64,000 nt of DNA from Aporrectodea caliginosa (GCA_020284085.1 JACEVL010006447.1:1449382-1513381); one strand, 5' to 3'; shown: positions 1 to 11,667, counted from the first letter of the stretch. The notes: generated from the sequence alone by a model not told the origin. Numbers and translations: made by a program.

Positions 1-486
1 AAGAGTTTGGACGTTATTACAAATTACTTTTATCGGAAATTGCGAATTTGCTCTCAGCTTCACAGCTTAGCCAAAAATTCCTGATTAGTGGGCTATTATT
101 ATGCGCACTGAAATAGAGCTTGGCCGTCTTCGTCATTTGCAAATGAATCTAGATTATATAATAGTCGTGAAGGATTTGTGGTCTTAAGATTTTTCATATG
201 CCCGGCTTCAATAAAGCTTCTCACGAGACATAAAATATTTTATCTGCACATAAATTCTAGACGTTAGCATTAGACCCAAGGTTTACTTCAGAGGTCACAA
301 AGTTGCACAGAATAATAATAAGAGAAATGATTTATTTACATTTTACGTCTAACCTCTAGAGTTTATATAGCGGACGAGTATCATAAAACGTGCAGTTACC
401 GGTGCGCGACTAACGATCACGTGGTTAAGTCAGAGGTTTACACCGGAAGTACTTCAGTTCGCTGCTTGAGCAGCGACGTATTATTT
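1..486. other. no gene seen
   Basis: Mixed-composition sequence with no credible reading frame, tRNA-like box or terminal repeat that I can see. Confidence 0.5.
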
Positions 487-630
487 CTAAACTAGACAAA
501 TATATATATATAATTAATATAATATTATATATAATACATTATATTATTATGTGTATTTTAATAATTATTCAAATTACATGACAATTATATTATTATAATT
601 AGTATGTATAGTTTATATATATATATATAT
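487..630. repeat. AT-rich low-complexity tract ending in (TA)n
   Basis: Almost pure A/T, with interrupted TA runs at 501-535 and 613-630. The final TA run is the target into which the hAT-type element at 631 is inserted. Confidence 0.85.
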
Positions 631-1463
631 TAGAGCTGTACCGAATATTCGTATTCGATTCGCTTCTCCGAATATAGTCTATTCGTATTCGGCCGAATAG
701 TTTTTTAAAACCGAATACGAATAGTGAAAGCGCTACATAAATTTGAGCGTATATTATGTTTATGCGCTATATAAGCGCTTCACTGTGTGGTTTCCGTTGT
801 GATCTAAACTCTTGTTAGTTTCCGGTTTATGTTCATGAAATAAATAAATGTTGAACTTGTTCGATTTTCGTTATATTAAACATTTAGGCCTACAATGTAC
901 ATTCAGCGAAGTCCTGTGTTTAAATATTTTACAATAAAGCCATTATAAAGGACAATGATCCGAGCAAGACCGTTTGCACTTTGCAGAATGTCGAAGTTAT
1001 CAATTTCACGTAGGAGGCCTGTAGACTGCCCATTCGAAAAGTTACTCAACAACATTAAGTACGGTAATCATTTAAAATACACAGATACTGAAGAATATAA
1101 TATCATGCACTCAAAACGTGATGTATCTCCAGTAGAAAGTCCAACTGGGATTTTTTCGAACGTTTAGGCTTTCTGGTAGCAAAATTGCGTAACTTTCAGT
1201 TAGAAGAACAATTACTTTCTTATTTAATGTCACGTAAAGAAATTCAGAATTGAAGGCAATATGAAGTTTAACTACTGTACAAAAAGTGAGTTATACTAAA
1301 CAATTTTTTAAATACATGTAGGTCCTACTTATGTCTAGTTTTCGCTTATGCTCCTCTCTGTCGTTAGTCGCCTAACTATTCGTATTCGTACTCGTATTCG
1401 GCCGAATAGTATGGCCAATTATTCGTATTCGGCCGAATAGTAAAAAATGCTATTCGGTACAGC

Positions 1464-1467
<4 letters not shown>
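631..1467 (+). mobile_element. Nonautonomous hAT-type element, family 1, copy 1
   Basis: The element is 837 bp. It begins TAGAGCTGTACCGAATA and ends with the inverse TATTCGGTACAGCTCTA. The first bases fit the hAT terminal rule YARNG. The subterminal regions carry many short direct and inverted repeats of the CCGAATA/TATTCG type, as expected for transposase binding sites. It sits in a TA tract, so ATATATAT on each side (623-630, 1468-1475) is compatible with an 8-bp target duplication but is not independent proof. The only internal frame (70 codons at 955) has no transposase motif. A second copy in reverse orientation at 16256-17099 matches along the length, including an internal block around 950-990, which shows that this is a real family and not a chance inverted repeat. 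Confidence 0.85.

Positions 1468-1503
<36 letters not shown>
1468..1503. repeat. (TA)n microsatellite
   Basis: Perfect TA run directly after the hAT-type element; it continues the TA tract seen before position 631. Confidence 0.95.
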
Positions 1504-1505
<2 letters not shown>

Positions 1506-1935
1506 GAGCGCCATCATAATTGCGTGCTTCTATAACTATAGGCACTTCGCTACGTCAAGCGATTTTGAATATTTTCAGACACGCCGACATGATCTTAGAT
1601 TCAATAGGATTCAGTGGGAGTCGATCTGAAGCAATCGGTCGACTGGGTGTCGCACACCAATCCTCTCCAATCAGACTGAAAAAGTGTGAACGCTTTCTGG
1701 ATAAATTCTGGAAATGAAATTTGGATAATAATGGTGAGACTGACTCCAATTGTTCCAGACTGAGTTTTTCCAATTCCACATCGATCCGACCCGATCCAAC
1801 GCGATTCGATCCGACTGGAAAAATGAAATCGGATCAGATGGCATCGGGTCATGTAGGAACAGGTCGGGTCGGGACAAAGATTATATATTTCCAGAGACTT
1901 TTTCACAGTTGAATTAGGTTTATTGCATTGTTTTT
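1504..1935. other. no gene seen; GATCCGA-rich patch
   Basis: Short frames exist on both strands but none has recognisable motifs. Around 1775-1875 the motifs GATCCGA, GATTCGAT and GGGTC recur irregularly, suggesting a degenerate short repeat or the subterminal part of an element. Confidence 0.4.
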
Positions 1936-1970
1936 ATGTATGTATGTATGTATGTATGTATGTATGTATG

Positions 1971-2002
<32 letters not shown>

Positions 2003-2050
2003 TGTATGTATGTTAATGTATGTATGTATGTATGTATGTATGTATGTATG
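1936..2050. repeat. (ATGT)n tract, the expanded tail of a SINE
   Basis: About 115 bp of near-perfect ATGT units with two small interruptions. It abuts the 3' end of the minus-strand SINE at 2050-2261. The SINE copy at 25610 has a tail of the same unit, so this microsatellite is best read as a SINE tail that expanded in place. Confidence 0.9.
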
Positions 2051-2261
2051 AGCACTTGTTATAGCGCCCCTTCAAGATTTCTACGCAGAGGCGCTCCCGA
2101 CTATACAGCGCGGACACGGAATCGGAGTTTCACGCCGAAGCGCATGAGCAATTGCGAGTGAAGGGCTTGCCCAGGTCCCTACGCGGCGGCTTGAGGTGGA
2201 TCGAACCCGCAACCCTCCGGCTGCAAGGCACCGAACATACCCCTACACCACCGCGCCTCAC
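2050..2261 (-). mobile_element. tRNA-derived SINE (family S2), copy A
   Basis: Read on the minus strand, it opens with a tRNA-like head: GCGCGGTGGTGTAG near box A and GGGTTCGATCC, close to the box B consensus GGTTCRANTCC. The body contains CTCATGCGCTTCGGCGTGAA and ends CTATAACAAGTGCTCATACA, followed by the (CATA)n tail. Copies B to E share the body. RNA polymerase III transcription from the internal boxes is expected for this class. Copies A and C share the GCTCATACAT ending, unlike B, D and E. Confidence 0.88.
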
Positions 2262-2292
2262 GCAATAATTAATTAGTATATATATATATATA

Positions 2293-2874
2293 TGGTGCCG
2301 AGTCATTGCCTTCTAATGGTCGAGCCGCCAAGTCCACTTTGAAGCGGGCCGACTCGGTTGATATATGAGGCCGCATCATTCTACTCATCGCGAGACTTCA
2401 TTCCCCGATAGATGGCATCAGGTGGGAACAAGTATCCGACAGATTTGGTGAAGTAGTTGATTCGCTGAATTTATCAAAATGGGTTTGCGAAAAGAAGCGG
2501 CCAAGCCAACATTTCAGGAGAGCGAGTAAATAGATAGTCATTGATTCGTAGACTGGTCAGTCAGTCGGTGGCTGACAGTGAAAGGGCGGCCAGATATTAT
2601 CACGTATGCAGGGAATGTTCGATAATGGCTAGTTGCGAGCGGACACCAATGCCATCCGCTTAGATAGTCTAAAGGATAAGTTCGTCGTAAGGTGTAAAGT
2701 GTTCTGCTCAAAAATAGCAACGTCATCTTGCATGAATTCGGATAGAACATTATATATAATAATTAGACATTCATTTATAGAATGACAATACCCGGTATAT
2801 GTCAGAGAGATTCTCGAGCCCGATCCTATAGTGGTCGGGTAATGGTCGACCCAATAGAAGGCAATATCGATCCT
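2293..2874. mobile_element. Inverted-repeat element of about 0.58 kb
   Basis: The left end holds ATTGCCTTCTAATGGTCGA and the right end, read in reverse complement, ATTGCCTTCTATTGGGTCGA; flanking bases match partly (TGGTGCCGAGTC against AGGATCGAT). Both outer sides are TA repeats, so a target duplication cannot be read. No internal frame resembles a transposase. This is probably a MITE of unknown superfamily. The exact ends are uncertain by a few bases. Confidence 0.55.
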
Positions 2875-3640
2875 ATATATATATCTACCTATAGTGAGCA
2901 GCTTTCTCTAGAATAAAAACTTTAAAAAGATTCAATGGAGTTACTAACAAACGAACTTTAAATAAAGTACTTCAACCAGCCACATCAATTGTTACCGCAT
3001 AGGTAGGCCTAGATTACTTTTAATTTTAATCGAAGGCAACATTATTTCTTGTAGCACTTTCAGTGATTATAAAGTACATTATCTTCGGTCAGGCAAATCC
3101 TTCTTATTATTATTTTTATTCTTATCATCATAAATTTGTCACAATGTTGAAGTTTATAATTAATAATTTATTAGCACAGCTTGCGCCCGTAATGTATCCC
3201 ACTGAAATTTCGCAGTAGAGATTAAGGAAGACAGGGGAGGAAAGAAGGTGAGAGCCAGTGTATCGGGAAAGACAAAATAACAAGTTCTGTTCTTAACTTC
3301 TTATAAGCTCTGATTGCCAGCAAACTTTCAGAATCGGAAATATCAGGTAATTCGGTGAGAATTCAACTGTGGTGACCGATATACAACGATTGTTGGTGAA
3401 GTCAAACGTCCCAGAAAAATCCGACCTACCACGTTGAGGTGACCTGATTGGATGAAGGTACCAAACAGGCGTTGCCTTGAAGTCACAGGAAATCCTTTGC
3501 ATAGTTAACATGGACGTATTAGTTTTTATTGAACCACTTACCAAACTATAAAAACGTTATGATCGGACCGTTATAGGCTTACATGTTCGATGGACGTTCG
3601 TATGCAGAATGATAACAAACGCAACAGTATTACACTTATA
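2875..3640. other. no gene seen
   Basis: Unique-looking sequence. The longest frame (83 codons, minus, 3293-3544) shows no motif or composition that would support a gene. Confidence 0.45.
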
Positions 3641-3648
3641 TTCGACAC

Positions 3649-3832
3649 AATGGGCGTAGCCAGAAAAAAATTTCGGAGGGGGTTTTAAGATTTCGGGGAT
3701 TTTCCATTGGAGATGGTCGCAAAAATTAAGGTTTTTTGGTATTTCGCATGTAAAAGCATATAAAAAATTTTTCGGAAACTTATTTGGGGAGGGGGTTTGA
3801 ACCCGTAAAAACACCCCTAAATACGCCCATGA
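3649..3832 (+). mobile_element. Small hAT-like MITE (GGGCGTA family), copy 1
   Basis: A 184-bp element with imperfect terminal inverted repeats: AATGGGCGTAGCCAG at the left and, in reverse complement, TCATGGGCGTATTTAGGGG at the right. It is flanked by TTCGACAC (3641-3648) and TCCGACAC (3833-3840), an 8-bp target duplication with one mismatch, as hAT transposases make. The interior shares blocks, including the GCGACC...CAATGGAAA region on the opposite strand, with the element at 23619-23762. It carries no coding capacity. Confidence 0.75.
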
Positions 3833-3840
3833 TCCGACAC

Positions 3841-4611
3841 TTCATGAGCCCGGATTATCTGGTAGACATTGGACAGACAGTGCCGTCCTATGATAATTGT
3901 TATCATTATTAGCTTAAACTGTTATTCTTCTTTGGTTCTCTGCCTCTTAGGCAGGTTCAAATGTCCTATTATTAGTGGAAGCTAAATATTTCCTTGCTAC
4001 AGCAGCTAGGACTTTGTGGGTTCTAGTTATAGGGCAAAAGAACTCCCAAGTAGCTGTGTGGATAGCAACAGATGACCAATAATAATATCTGCAGTATTAT
4101 GCGCTACGCACACTGTACTGTCAAGCAGCTGTTTTTCTCACGGTTATACAAGTCATTAATTCTGCTATAAATGGCTGTCCAGGAAGGAAGGGTGAGATTG
4201 ATTTCCGGCTGCTAAGCGCTAAACATCCTGCAACTCTTCATCAGTTACAACGTTAATGGATCTGCCATTCAGTGCAGTCCAGTGTGCAATGCGTTTGTGA
4301 TCGCATCATATTTTTTCCATGATCCATTGGTTACTTGATCCTGCATGTCCACTAGCGTCGGTTGGCGTTCAGTAACACCGTTCTTCAATCCTACGAAGGC
4401 ATGCTTCCTACGCAGATGGTATAAGACAACGACGAATCACTCCGGTGATATTGAAATTCTCGATTGCAATATCGACAAACAACTACTTTATGAGTTTTAA
4501 AGTTAAATTGGGTTATCCCGTAGTCTACGTTGCCAAATTATTTTTAATGTCTTCAATGCCGCACTTGACATTGGTAAGTAAGCAGTCTACCAATGTCCAT
4601 GATAACAGTCA
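3841..4611. other. no gene seen
   Basis: No frame above about 65 codons and no repeat structure noted until the minisatellite begins near 4612. Confidence 0.45.
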
Positions 4612-4932
4612 TCAATCCAGCTTCCATTTCATCAAAAAATTATTTTAATCAATCCAACTTCCTTTTAATAAAAAATTACTTTTATAAACCCAGATTCTTT
4701 TTAGGCAAAAAATTATTCTTCATCTATCCAACTATTATTCTCATAAAACGAACTGCGATTTACGGAAACAATTATTTTCATTAATCCAGCTTCTGTTGAA
4801 GCAAAGACTTAGTTTCATAAATCCAGCTTCTACTTACAGAAACAATTATTTAATTATATCCTTCAATTTAGCTTTTATTTAAGCAATGAATTAGCTTAAG
4901 CAATCCAGCTTCCATTTAGGCAAGTGGTTATA
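4612..4932. repeat. Degenerate tandem repeat, unit about 38-45 bp
   Basis: At least seven diverged copies of a unit built on AATCCAGCTTC, then TTTAGGCA, then AAAAATTATTTT. Clear unit starts are near 4613, 4651, 4685, 4723, 4784, 4817 and 4898. Homogenisation has ceased, since copies differ by many substitutions and indels. Two short frames over it (67 and 63 codons) are by-products of the repeat. Confidence 0.75.
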
Positions 4933-5219
4933 CAAAATATTTGGCTACGTAAACCACGGTTTAACCTCAAATTTCCATCTATAACTGTTTCGAGTAGAGT
5001 ACTTGCTTTGACTCCATTTTTATACACAAATAAATTTTGAAAGTTTTTCTACAAATCGACGTTTCTTTGCTCCCAACAAAAAAATGAAAATAACATGCGC
5101 TGGAGGACGGGGTGTACGCGCATGTATGCAGAATGTGTGCTGTTCAACGAAAAGTATTCGTAAAAGAACTGAAATTCTTTTATTTTAGACTTTTTAATTT
5201 TAAACTTACATCCTAAGGT

Positions 5220-5300
5220 CTTTAACGCGTTTTTTTGCGTTGAAATAATTAATCGCAAATTTTTTTAACGCGTGTTAACGGCGATTAACGCGCAGCCCTA
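5220..5300. mobile_element. Single end of a hAT-like element
   Basis: The segment ends GATTAACGCGCAGCCCTA, whose reverse complement begins TAGGGCTGCGCGTTAATC. This has the YARNG start and the GATTAA-rich subterminal repeats typical of hAT MITEs (compare the element at 22133). No partner end is visible upstream, so the element is truncated or its other end has decayed. Confidence 0.5.
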
Positions 5301-7053
5301 GTTATTAGCCTACATAAGGCTTTTTAGCTGGTATGAGGAGACAAGAACCAATGATTGGATATAAAGTTCTGGTTTTTCATGCAGGATAAATCGCGTCTCA
5401 GTCTCTTCCATCCCCGGTCGTAGATCCATCCGTCCATCAATCAGTACGATCCTGAAGAAGCTAAGCTTACCATTGCTATATAATAGGCCTACACTGGATG
5501 CGAAAAATATAGTTAGTTACATGAATCATTAGCATTTGTGGAACAGTTCGAAATTATTGTCGTTGATAAGGCTGAATATGATGCGTTATTTAATTAAAGT
5601 ACAAAGAAAAGATTCAGAAGATTGAGTAGAATATCCAATCGATCAGAAACCTCGTTTACATATGAAATAGGCTTCATATTTTATGTTGAACATAAAAAAG
5701 CTGGTAACAATTATTTAGCTCTGATAGACTGATTTCCTGCATATTTAGTTTTATTTTCAATTTAAAAAATCTTGTCACGTTTCTTTTCAATTTTGTTTGT
5801 TAAATTTGTTCAAAGAAATCTTGTCACACTTTGCTTAACCATTAGGTCTACTACAATGAAGTCAAGAAATCGAGCAGCTTAAATTGTCATTAATAGCCGA
5901 TGAGTGACTTCACATCGATTTTAAAGATCTTCTGCATTTCTAAAAAAGGGCATTCATAGTAGTAGCTATAATTAAATTCGTGATTGCTAATGTCAGGCCT
6001 CTTATAAAGACATTTTATTGAATTTTAAATAGTGCAGTTTTCAGTCAACAGAACATTTTAATCGAAAAGTCAACTTCTGGTTTTAGCACTAAAAGCTCGT
6101 TAGAATAGACATGTCCGCGGGGAATGGGTGTTTGCTAAAAAAGGGCGAATGGCCTTGCAGCCAATGGACAACTCTAGTCTCGTTGACCAGATGTAATAAT
6201 ATAGTACATTGAATGATTATTAACTCTTAAAAGTGGGCTCAATTTGCTGATCTCACCTTTAATTGCAATGGTTTTTATTTTGGTTCCAGTTAAGCGAATT
6301 TGTGGTAGGCCTAAAACTGGTTGCGCTCTAACTTTCAGCCGTTCTGTTACGTGCCAGTTGCGAAAACTGTATGAGCACTGATTAGGGTGAGATTCACGAA
6401 AATACTGTTCGAATTGACTAGCACAATAAAAACGGACAAGCTCTCAACTCACAGAAGCTGACAATTTCTACTCACCTCAGTCGATGGATAAATTGAAGCC
6501 TGAACTTTAACTTCAAATGTCTTATCTGTTCTGCAGCTGACTGTATTTCTTGAGACTCAAATCATTCAGTTTCAGCTTTCCGTTTGGCCGCATCTGCGTC
6601 GGAATCAATCGCTGGCGCTCCTGATCGCTCTACATCAGTTCGCGAGACCCTGAACTGACACGAGCGACTGGAGTAATGACCACGGAATAGGAATGGCACA
6701 GGATTTAGTTGAGCCGGGATTGGAACAACGGGCGAGTGCATTGGATGCGAAGCCGTCCCTGGGTGGCGCTCGTCGGTTCATGCAGGCAGAGCGAACGACC
6801 TAATGGCGAAGGAAGGAAGGACGACGGGTGGAAGGGAAGGAACGGAGGAAGGGTAGAAGGAGTGAATGAGAGGAAGGGAGAGTGGCGGAAGGGAAGGGTG
6901 ACTGGCTCCTTAGATACCTCGTCGGTCGACGGTGGCTTCGATCGAGAGTGGAGATCTGATTAAGAAAAGGGAGTCATGTGGACGACTATGGCTGATGATG
7001 AAACCGGATAGAGATAGAGATAAACACATCGATAACGCTACATAGACGTCCAC
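5301..7053. other. no gene seen; GGAAGG-rich patch
   Basis: Unrecognised sequence. From about 6800 to 6905 it becomes G- and A-rich with GGAAGG-type units, giving an 84-codon frame on plus (6709-6963) that is low-complexity and not believable as a gene. Confidence 0.45.
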
Positions 7054-7429
7054 ATGAAAGGACGGAGAATGATACATTGCGAGTGCACGAGAGATAAAGA
7101 GAAAGCGAGGAAGAGAGATACAGGAGCAGGCACGACGAGACAGATACGGTGCCAGAGAAAACAGGTGCAGGAAGAATGGATTGAACGACAGTGTGTGTGT
7201 GAGAGAGAAAGAGGTAGCACAGATGATGAGGCGGGAAGCATGACGTGATTAAATAAATAGAAAATAACGATAGAGAAAAAGACAGAGGGAAGAGAGAGAA
7301 CGAGGAAATGTGAGACAAGTATAGACAAAAGAACGTGAGAGAGAGAGCGAGAGTGAGACAGAGAGCGAGAGAGACAAAAATAGAGAGAGAGAAGGGGAGA
7401 GAGAGAGAGAGAGAAGGAGAGAGAGACAA

Positions 7430-7467
<38 letters not shown>

Positions 7468-7495
7468 AGGAGAGAGAGAGAGACAAAAGAGAGGC

Positions 7496-7540
<45 letters not shown>

Positions 7541-7581
7541 GAGAGAGAGACAGACAGAGACAGAGACAGACAGAGACAGAC

Positions 7582-7614
<33 letters not shown>

Positions 7615-7800
7615 TAGAAGTGACAGACAGAGACAGAGACATAGAGCAAGAAAGACAGAGAGAGACAGAGAGACAGACAGAGAAGGAGAGAGAGAAAGAG
7701 AGAGACAGACAGACAGAGACAGAGACAGACAGACAGAGAGACAGAGACAGAGACAGAGAAGAAAGATAAACAGAACAAAGAGAGAAGGAGACGGACAGAG
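7054..7800. repeat. Long purine-rich (GA)n/(GACA)n tract
   Basis: Roughly 0.7 kb in which the plus strand is almost entirely A and G with interspersed single C; the core at 7335-7770 is dominated by GAGA and GACAGA units. It produces long frames on both strands (Arg/Glu on plus; Ser/Leu up to 307 codons on minus), which are translation artefacts of the dinucleotide repeat. Mirror-symmetric purine tracts of this kind can form triplex (H-)DNA. Confidence 0.93.
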
Positions 7801-8990
7801 AAACAGATCCCGTACAAAAGAGCAGTCGGTGCTTTTGATCATGATAAGCACTGAAGGAGAAGAAGAATGATCTACGCCGAGACTGGACCGAATGAATGAC
7901 AGAAATCAAAAGCTCTGTCCAACGCCCAGATGGATGTAATTGGACAAATGCGCTCCAGTTCCTGCCGCCTAGTTATAGTATCTTTACTATGCGGCACCGG
8001 AAGGCCGCACCGCTAACACTAATTACACCTGCGGTTCTTAAATTAAGGTCTAGCAGTTACAGTGATTGCACGCTGCGTTAGGTTCAAATTATGTCCTACA
8101 AAGTTACTTCTGTCTGTCTGGTTTCTTTTGCATCTTTGGGTTCCTTATGTTTTCTCGTTTCGCCTCTCATAATCTTAAAGACTTTACCTGGTTCCCTCAC
8201 CTCTTTGACAGGGATGAGAGTGGGGCTGGCGTGATCTCTATTCATGCATGTGTGTATGCATTATAGCGTCAGTGGCTCGCACTGTGTGAGAGCGTGAGGC
8301 CGCATAAAGTTGTAACATTAAGTCAGTCGCTGTCTAGTGGAAGGAACCGAGAATTGGAAATAATTTCTGTGAATATTAAAACAGTTTATGGCTGATCGAT
8401 TGCATAATGAGATGGGAGTCTACTCTAGAGCGAGAAGCAGAAGACGTTGCTCTAGTGTAGAGTAGCTCGACTTCTTCTCCGTGATGGAAGATGGACCGGA
8501 GTGGTTGCTGAAGTTTTTTGGACAAGTCAAACTGGGGCTGCTTTCCGGACAATTTATGTCTGGGATCGCTGCCGAAGTTATCTGCGACTCCGATCACACC
8601 GAATGTTCGGTGCCTAATTCGGCCGTACAAGTCAGCGAATTGTTTATCAATCAGAGTTTGTTTAGTTACTTTTGTGTGTGAAGAACTGTGCGACAATCGT
8701 TTGTATAGTATGGCCAAGAAAGGGTCGTTGTAAATAACAAGTTAGCGGTAAACAGATTTTTGTAAGTTGTAGCCTTTGGAAATATAATCTCGGTAATTGT
8801 TAATAATTTTGAAGACCCAATGTCGACATCTCCTTCGCCGAATTCAATTCCGCTTTTCCTAAAGTTCAATCTAAGACTCTTTACCTGTCAGTTTGAAAGT
8901 TAGACGAAGAAATCAAGAATCCATCTGGAAATGCCTAGAAACCAGCATCCAGGTAGACACACAAGATTTCGCATATAAGATAAGATGGAC
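7801..8990. other. no recognised gene
   Basis: Overlapping frames lie on both strands at 8376-8733 (113 codons minus; 66 and 71 plus). None shows a family motif, and the overlap on three frames argues that at most one is real. I cannot assign a function. Confidence 0.4.
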
Positions 8991-9066
8991 TGAATGAATG
9001 ATTGAATGAATGAAACTAACCTGGCCTGACTGTCTGACTGAATGAATGAATAAACGAACGAATGGG
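8991..9066. repeat. Degenerate (GAAT)n tract
   Basis: GAATGAATGATTGAATGAATGA followed after a gap by GAATGAATGAATAAACGAACGAATG; an interrupted tetranucleotide repeat. Confidence 0.85.
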
Positions 9067-10703
9067 ATTTTACGTAATGCAGCCTGTGATAATGGCTGGA
9101 TTTTGTCCCATTTCTCATTGTCTCTGAATAATTCCTACCTCTTCCTGTCGTCGCTCAATGCCTGCGACTGACATAATAGCTGCCTCTTTAAGCCCTTTAC
9201 GTATACCATTCCTCTAACTCTCCTCCTTCCATACATTCCATGTCTTCCCTTTTCTTCGCCCCCCTCGTGCCTCTCCTCCAACCCATTCCGCTCATTCGTC
9301 CGTCTATACACTATCCATTATCACCTCCTTCCACCTTCCTCTTTTCTCAGCATCTTTCCAGCCCGTCCCCTTGCCTACCCTCTTTGTCTCTCCCTGTCTT
9401 GCTCTGTTCTGAGTTACCGTGCAACAAAGAATAGTACGTTGTTTGTTAGTATAAGGTAAACGTTGGCTTTCAACGTGGAGCACTTGCGTCCAATGGTGCG
9501 TCCATTAGCAGTTCGACTGCTCTTAAGATTCGTCGACGTCGTCTGTGAATGGAACGCTTTCAGAGACCGTCGTTTGCCTTCCATTACCATGAACAGCGCT
9601 CGCTGCTTCTGCTGCTTCGTAGACGGACACTGAAAGAGCGCTAATCTGCTTAAGCGCCCCGGCCTATAGCGATGAAACTAGGAAAGTGACAATTCAATGA
9701 CCGTGCATGACCTCACAAGAATACGCAAATGACGATCTCCGTTATTTATTTCTCCTTCGAATATCTACGTTGCAACCGTACGCTTCTCTTCCTCATCAGT
9801 CAACTGGCGTCAGAGTTAGACTTGGACCATTTTGAGGCCTTGCCATTTGAATCATGCAACCTGGCCCATAAAATCCCTCATTAGACGAATTAATTTAATG
9901 TCATACACATAACAAAAAAGAATATAAATAATAAGAAAATTAATAGCTTTAATAAATCAAATGGAACTCTGGAGCTTACAGTCTGAAACTGACCTAGAAA
10001 GTCTCTCACATGACCATGCTAGCTCTTGAAGACTTTATTTTGTGTACATGAGAATCCATTCGAAATACTGAATAGATAGATTGTGGCAACGTCATTGTCA
10101 ATGTTAGTTTAAGGATCGCTTTTTGAGTTTGCCAATAATATATATGGAATTTGTATTGACGTAGGCTATAATTAATTCCTTTTTAGCTTGGGACCCCACG
10201 CGCTGAAACCAGAGAGGACCAAGTGCAATGGCATACGGGGACGGGCACAAAAGTCAATCCGCTACTGACTGGTTGGGGTTGCCTCTTAATAAATCTGTCC
10301 TCAAGCAGAAAGTCCGAAAGCCCCTTACCACCGAATGCTCCATTTAAGAAGTATTTTGCCATAACAATAGGCTTTACTTACTCAATAATAATAAAATTTG
10401 ATTCACCAGCATTATTTAAACCCAGTACAAGCTCGTTCAAGCAAAAACTATTTTGTGAAAAATGGCACCATGTACATTCACACTTGATTTTCTCAGTATA
10501 GGCCTATAGGCCTACACATCCAGTTTTGGTATCTTTCCCCAAACGGGTGACATAAAGAGCCGTAGAATATATGATGGCTTTAACTGAGTAGGCCTACATG
10601 AGCTTTAAAACAAAATTTAGAGCAATCTTATTGTGAAGTTATTCGAATGGAATGTTTCTTGCTGTGGCAAGATGAAAGACATCATACCTATAATATAGGT
10701 ATA
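9067..10703. other. no gene seen; pyrimidine-rich 9180-9410
   Basis: A C/T-rich stretch at about 9180-9410 gives a low-complexity frame. The rest holds no motif. The 92-codon plus frame at 10223-10501 is unrecognised and ends in a TAGGCCTATAGGCCTA motif. Confidence 0.4.
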
Positions 10704-10770
10704 AACATCTATCTAAAAGTGTATTAATTTAAGATATTACCTTAAATTAATACACTTCTAGCTAGATGTT
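10704..10770. repeat. Near-perfect hairpin, 30-bp stem and 7-base loop
   Basis: The arm 10704-10733 and the reverse complement of 10741-10770 agree at 28 of 30 positions, around the loop ATATTAC. The stem begins AACATCTA and closes on AATTTAAG. A folded-back RNA of this size is compatible with either a small inverted-repeat transposon remnant or a pre-miRNA-like hairpin; nothing here tells them apart. Confidence 0.8.
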
Positions 10771-10841
10771 CAAAGCCTCGTACGTAAGGCTGTAATATCT
10801 TGTCTTTTTAATATGCAATATATAGGCCTATGTATACGTGA

Positions 10842-10843
<2 letters not shown>

Positions 10844-10908
<65 letters not shown>
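10844..10908. repeat. (TA)n microsatellite
   Basis: A perfect run of about 32 TA units. Confidence 0.97.
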
Positions 10909-10909
<1 letters not shown>

Positions 10910-11533
10910 GTACCTAATGAATATTCATGCTTGTCTGCAGTGAATTATAGCTCCTTGGCTGCTAATTTTTCAATGAATTTATTGGTTGAGATCCTTCACC
11001 GCCGCACCCGTTTGAATGGACGCCACGCCGCATCAGTTCTGCAGCGTGTATGGACCGTGTGATCTCAAGATACAAATCACTTAGGGTCATGATTAGTATG
11101 CAAACCGGCTTTTGCTCTTACAGTAAGGCACCGTGAGGCATACGCGTTAAGATTATATCTCATGGTGAATTTGGCTCATCAATATAGATCCCAACCTTGA
11201 GTGCACGCACTCCAGGGGTGCGATATGTCATTGCAGGGGTGCGACATATAGAGGTAAAGTATAAATTATATTATAAGAAACCATTGATAATACATTTTAA
11301 ATTGTTCAGCTGTTATAGGATTAGTATGGGTAAGACCGTAAGATTAGTCCATAACTTCATACACAGTAGCCTACTGCATATGCGTGTATAATGACTGCAG
11401 TGTATGCCACTGTGTGCGGTTCAATCTGTGGTTTAAACAAATAACAATTTCATGTATGTGTCTTCAAATGTGATAATAATTTTGTGGGGTGCGAACATTG
11501 GTCAAACATTTCCCAGCGGTGCGGGGCATAGAA
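10909..11533. other. no gene seen
   Basis: Short frames only. GGGGTGCGA occurs at about 11215 and 11235, and close relatives near 11485 and 11515, hinting at a small dispersed or local repeat. Confidence 0.4.
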
Positions 11534-11654
11534 TATTGTATTGTATTGTATTTGAACACTTGTTATAGCGCCCCTACCAGATTACTATTCAGAGGCGCTC
11601 CCGACTACTGCGCGGACGCTGAATCGGAGTTTCACGCCGAAGCGCATGAGCAAT
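11534..11654 (-). mobile_element. tRNA-derived SINE (family S2), copy B, head missing
   Basis: On the minus strand it holds the 3' half of the S2 body and the ending CAAGTGTTCAAATACAATAC with an (AATAC)n tail. The tRNA-like head is absent. At the break (11653-11667) the plus strand reads ATCTTTACTGCGGGT, which is identical to part of the other SINE type (S1) at 62031-62045, so this is a chimeric junction and not a simple truncation. Confidence 0.85.
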
Positions 11655-11667
11655 CTTTACTGCGGGT

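Noticed and set aside
955..1167. A 70-codon frame inside the first hAT-type element as a possible transposase piece
   Set aside because: The matching section of the second copy does not keep the frame, and no hAT motif is visible.
6986..7909. A 307-codon Ser/Leu-rich frame on the minus strand
   Set aside because: It translates the (GA)n/(GACA)n tract; three overlapping frames of similar composition exist on the same strand and one on the other.
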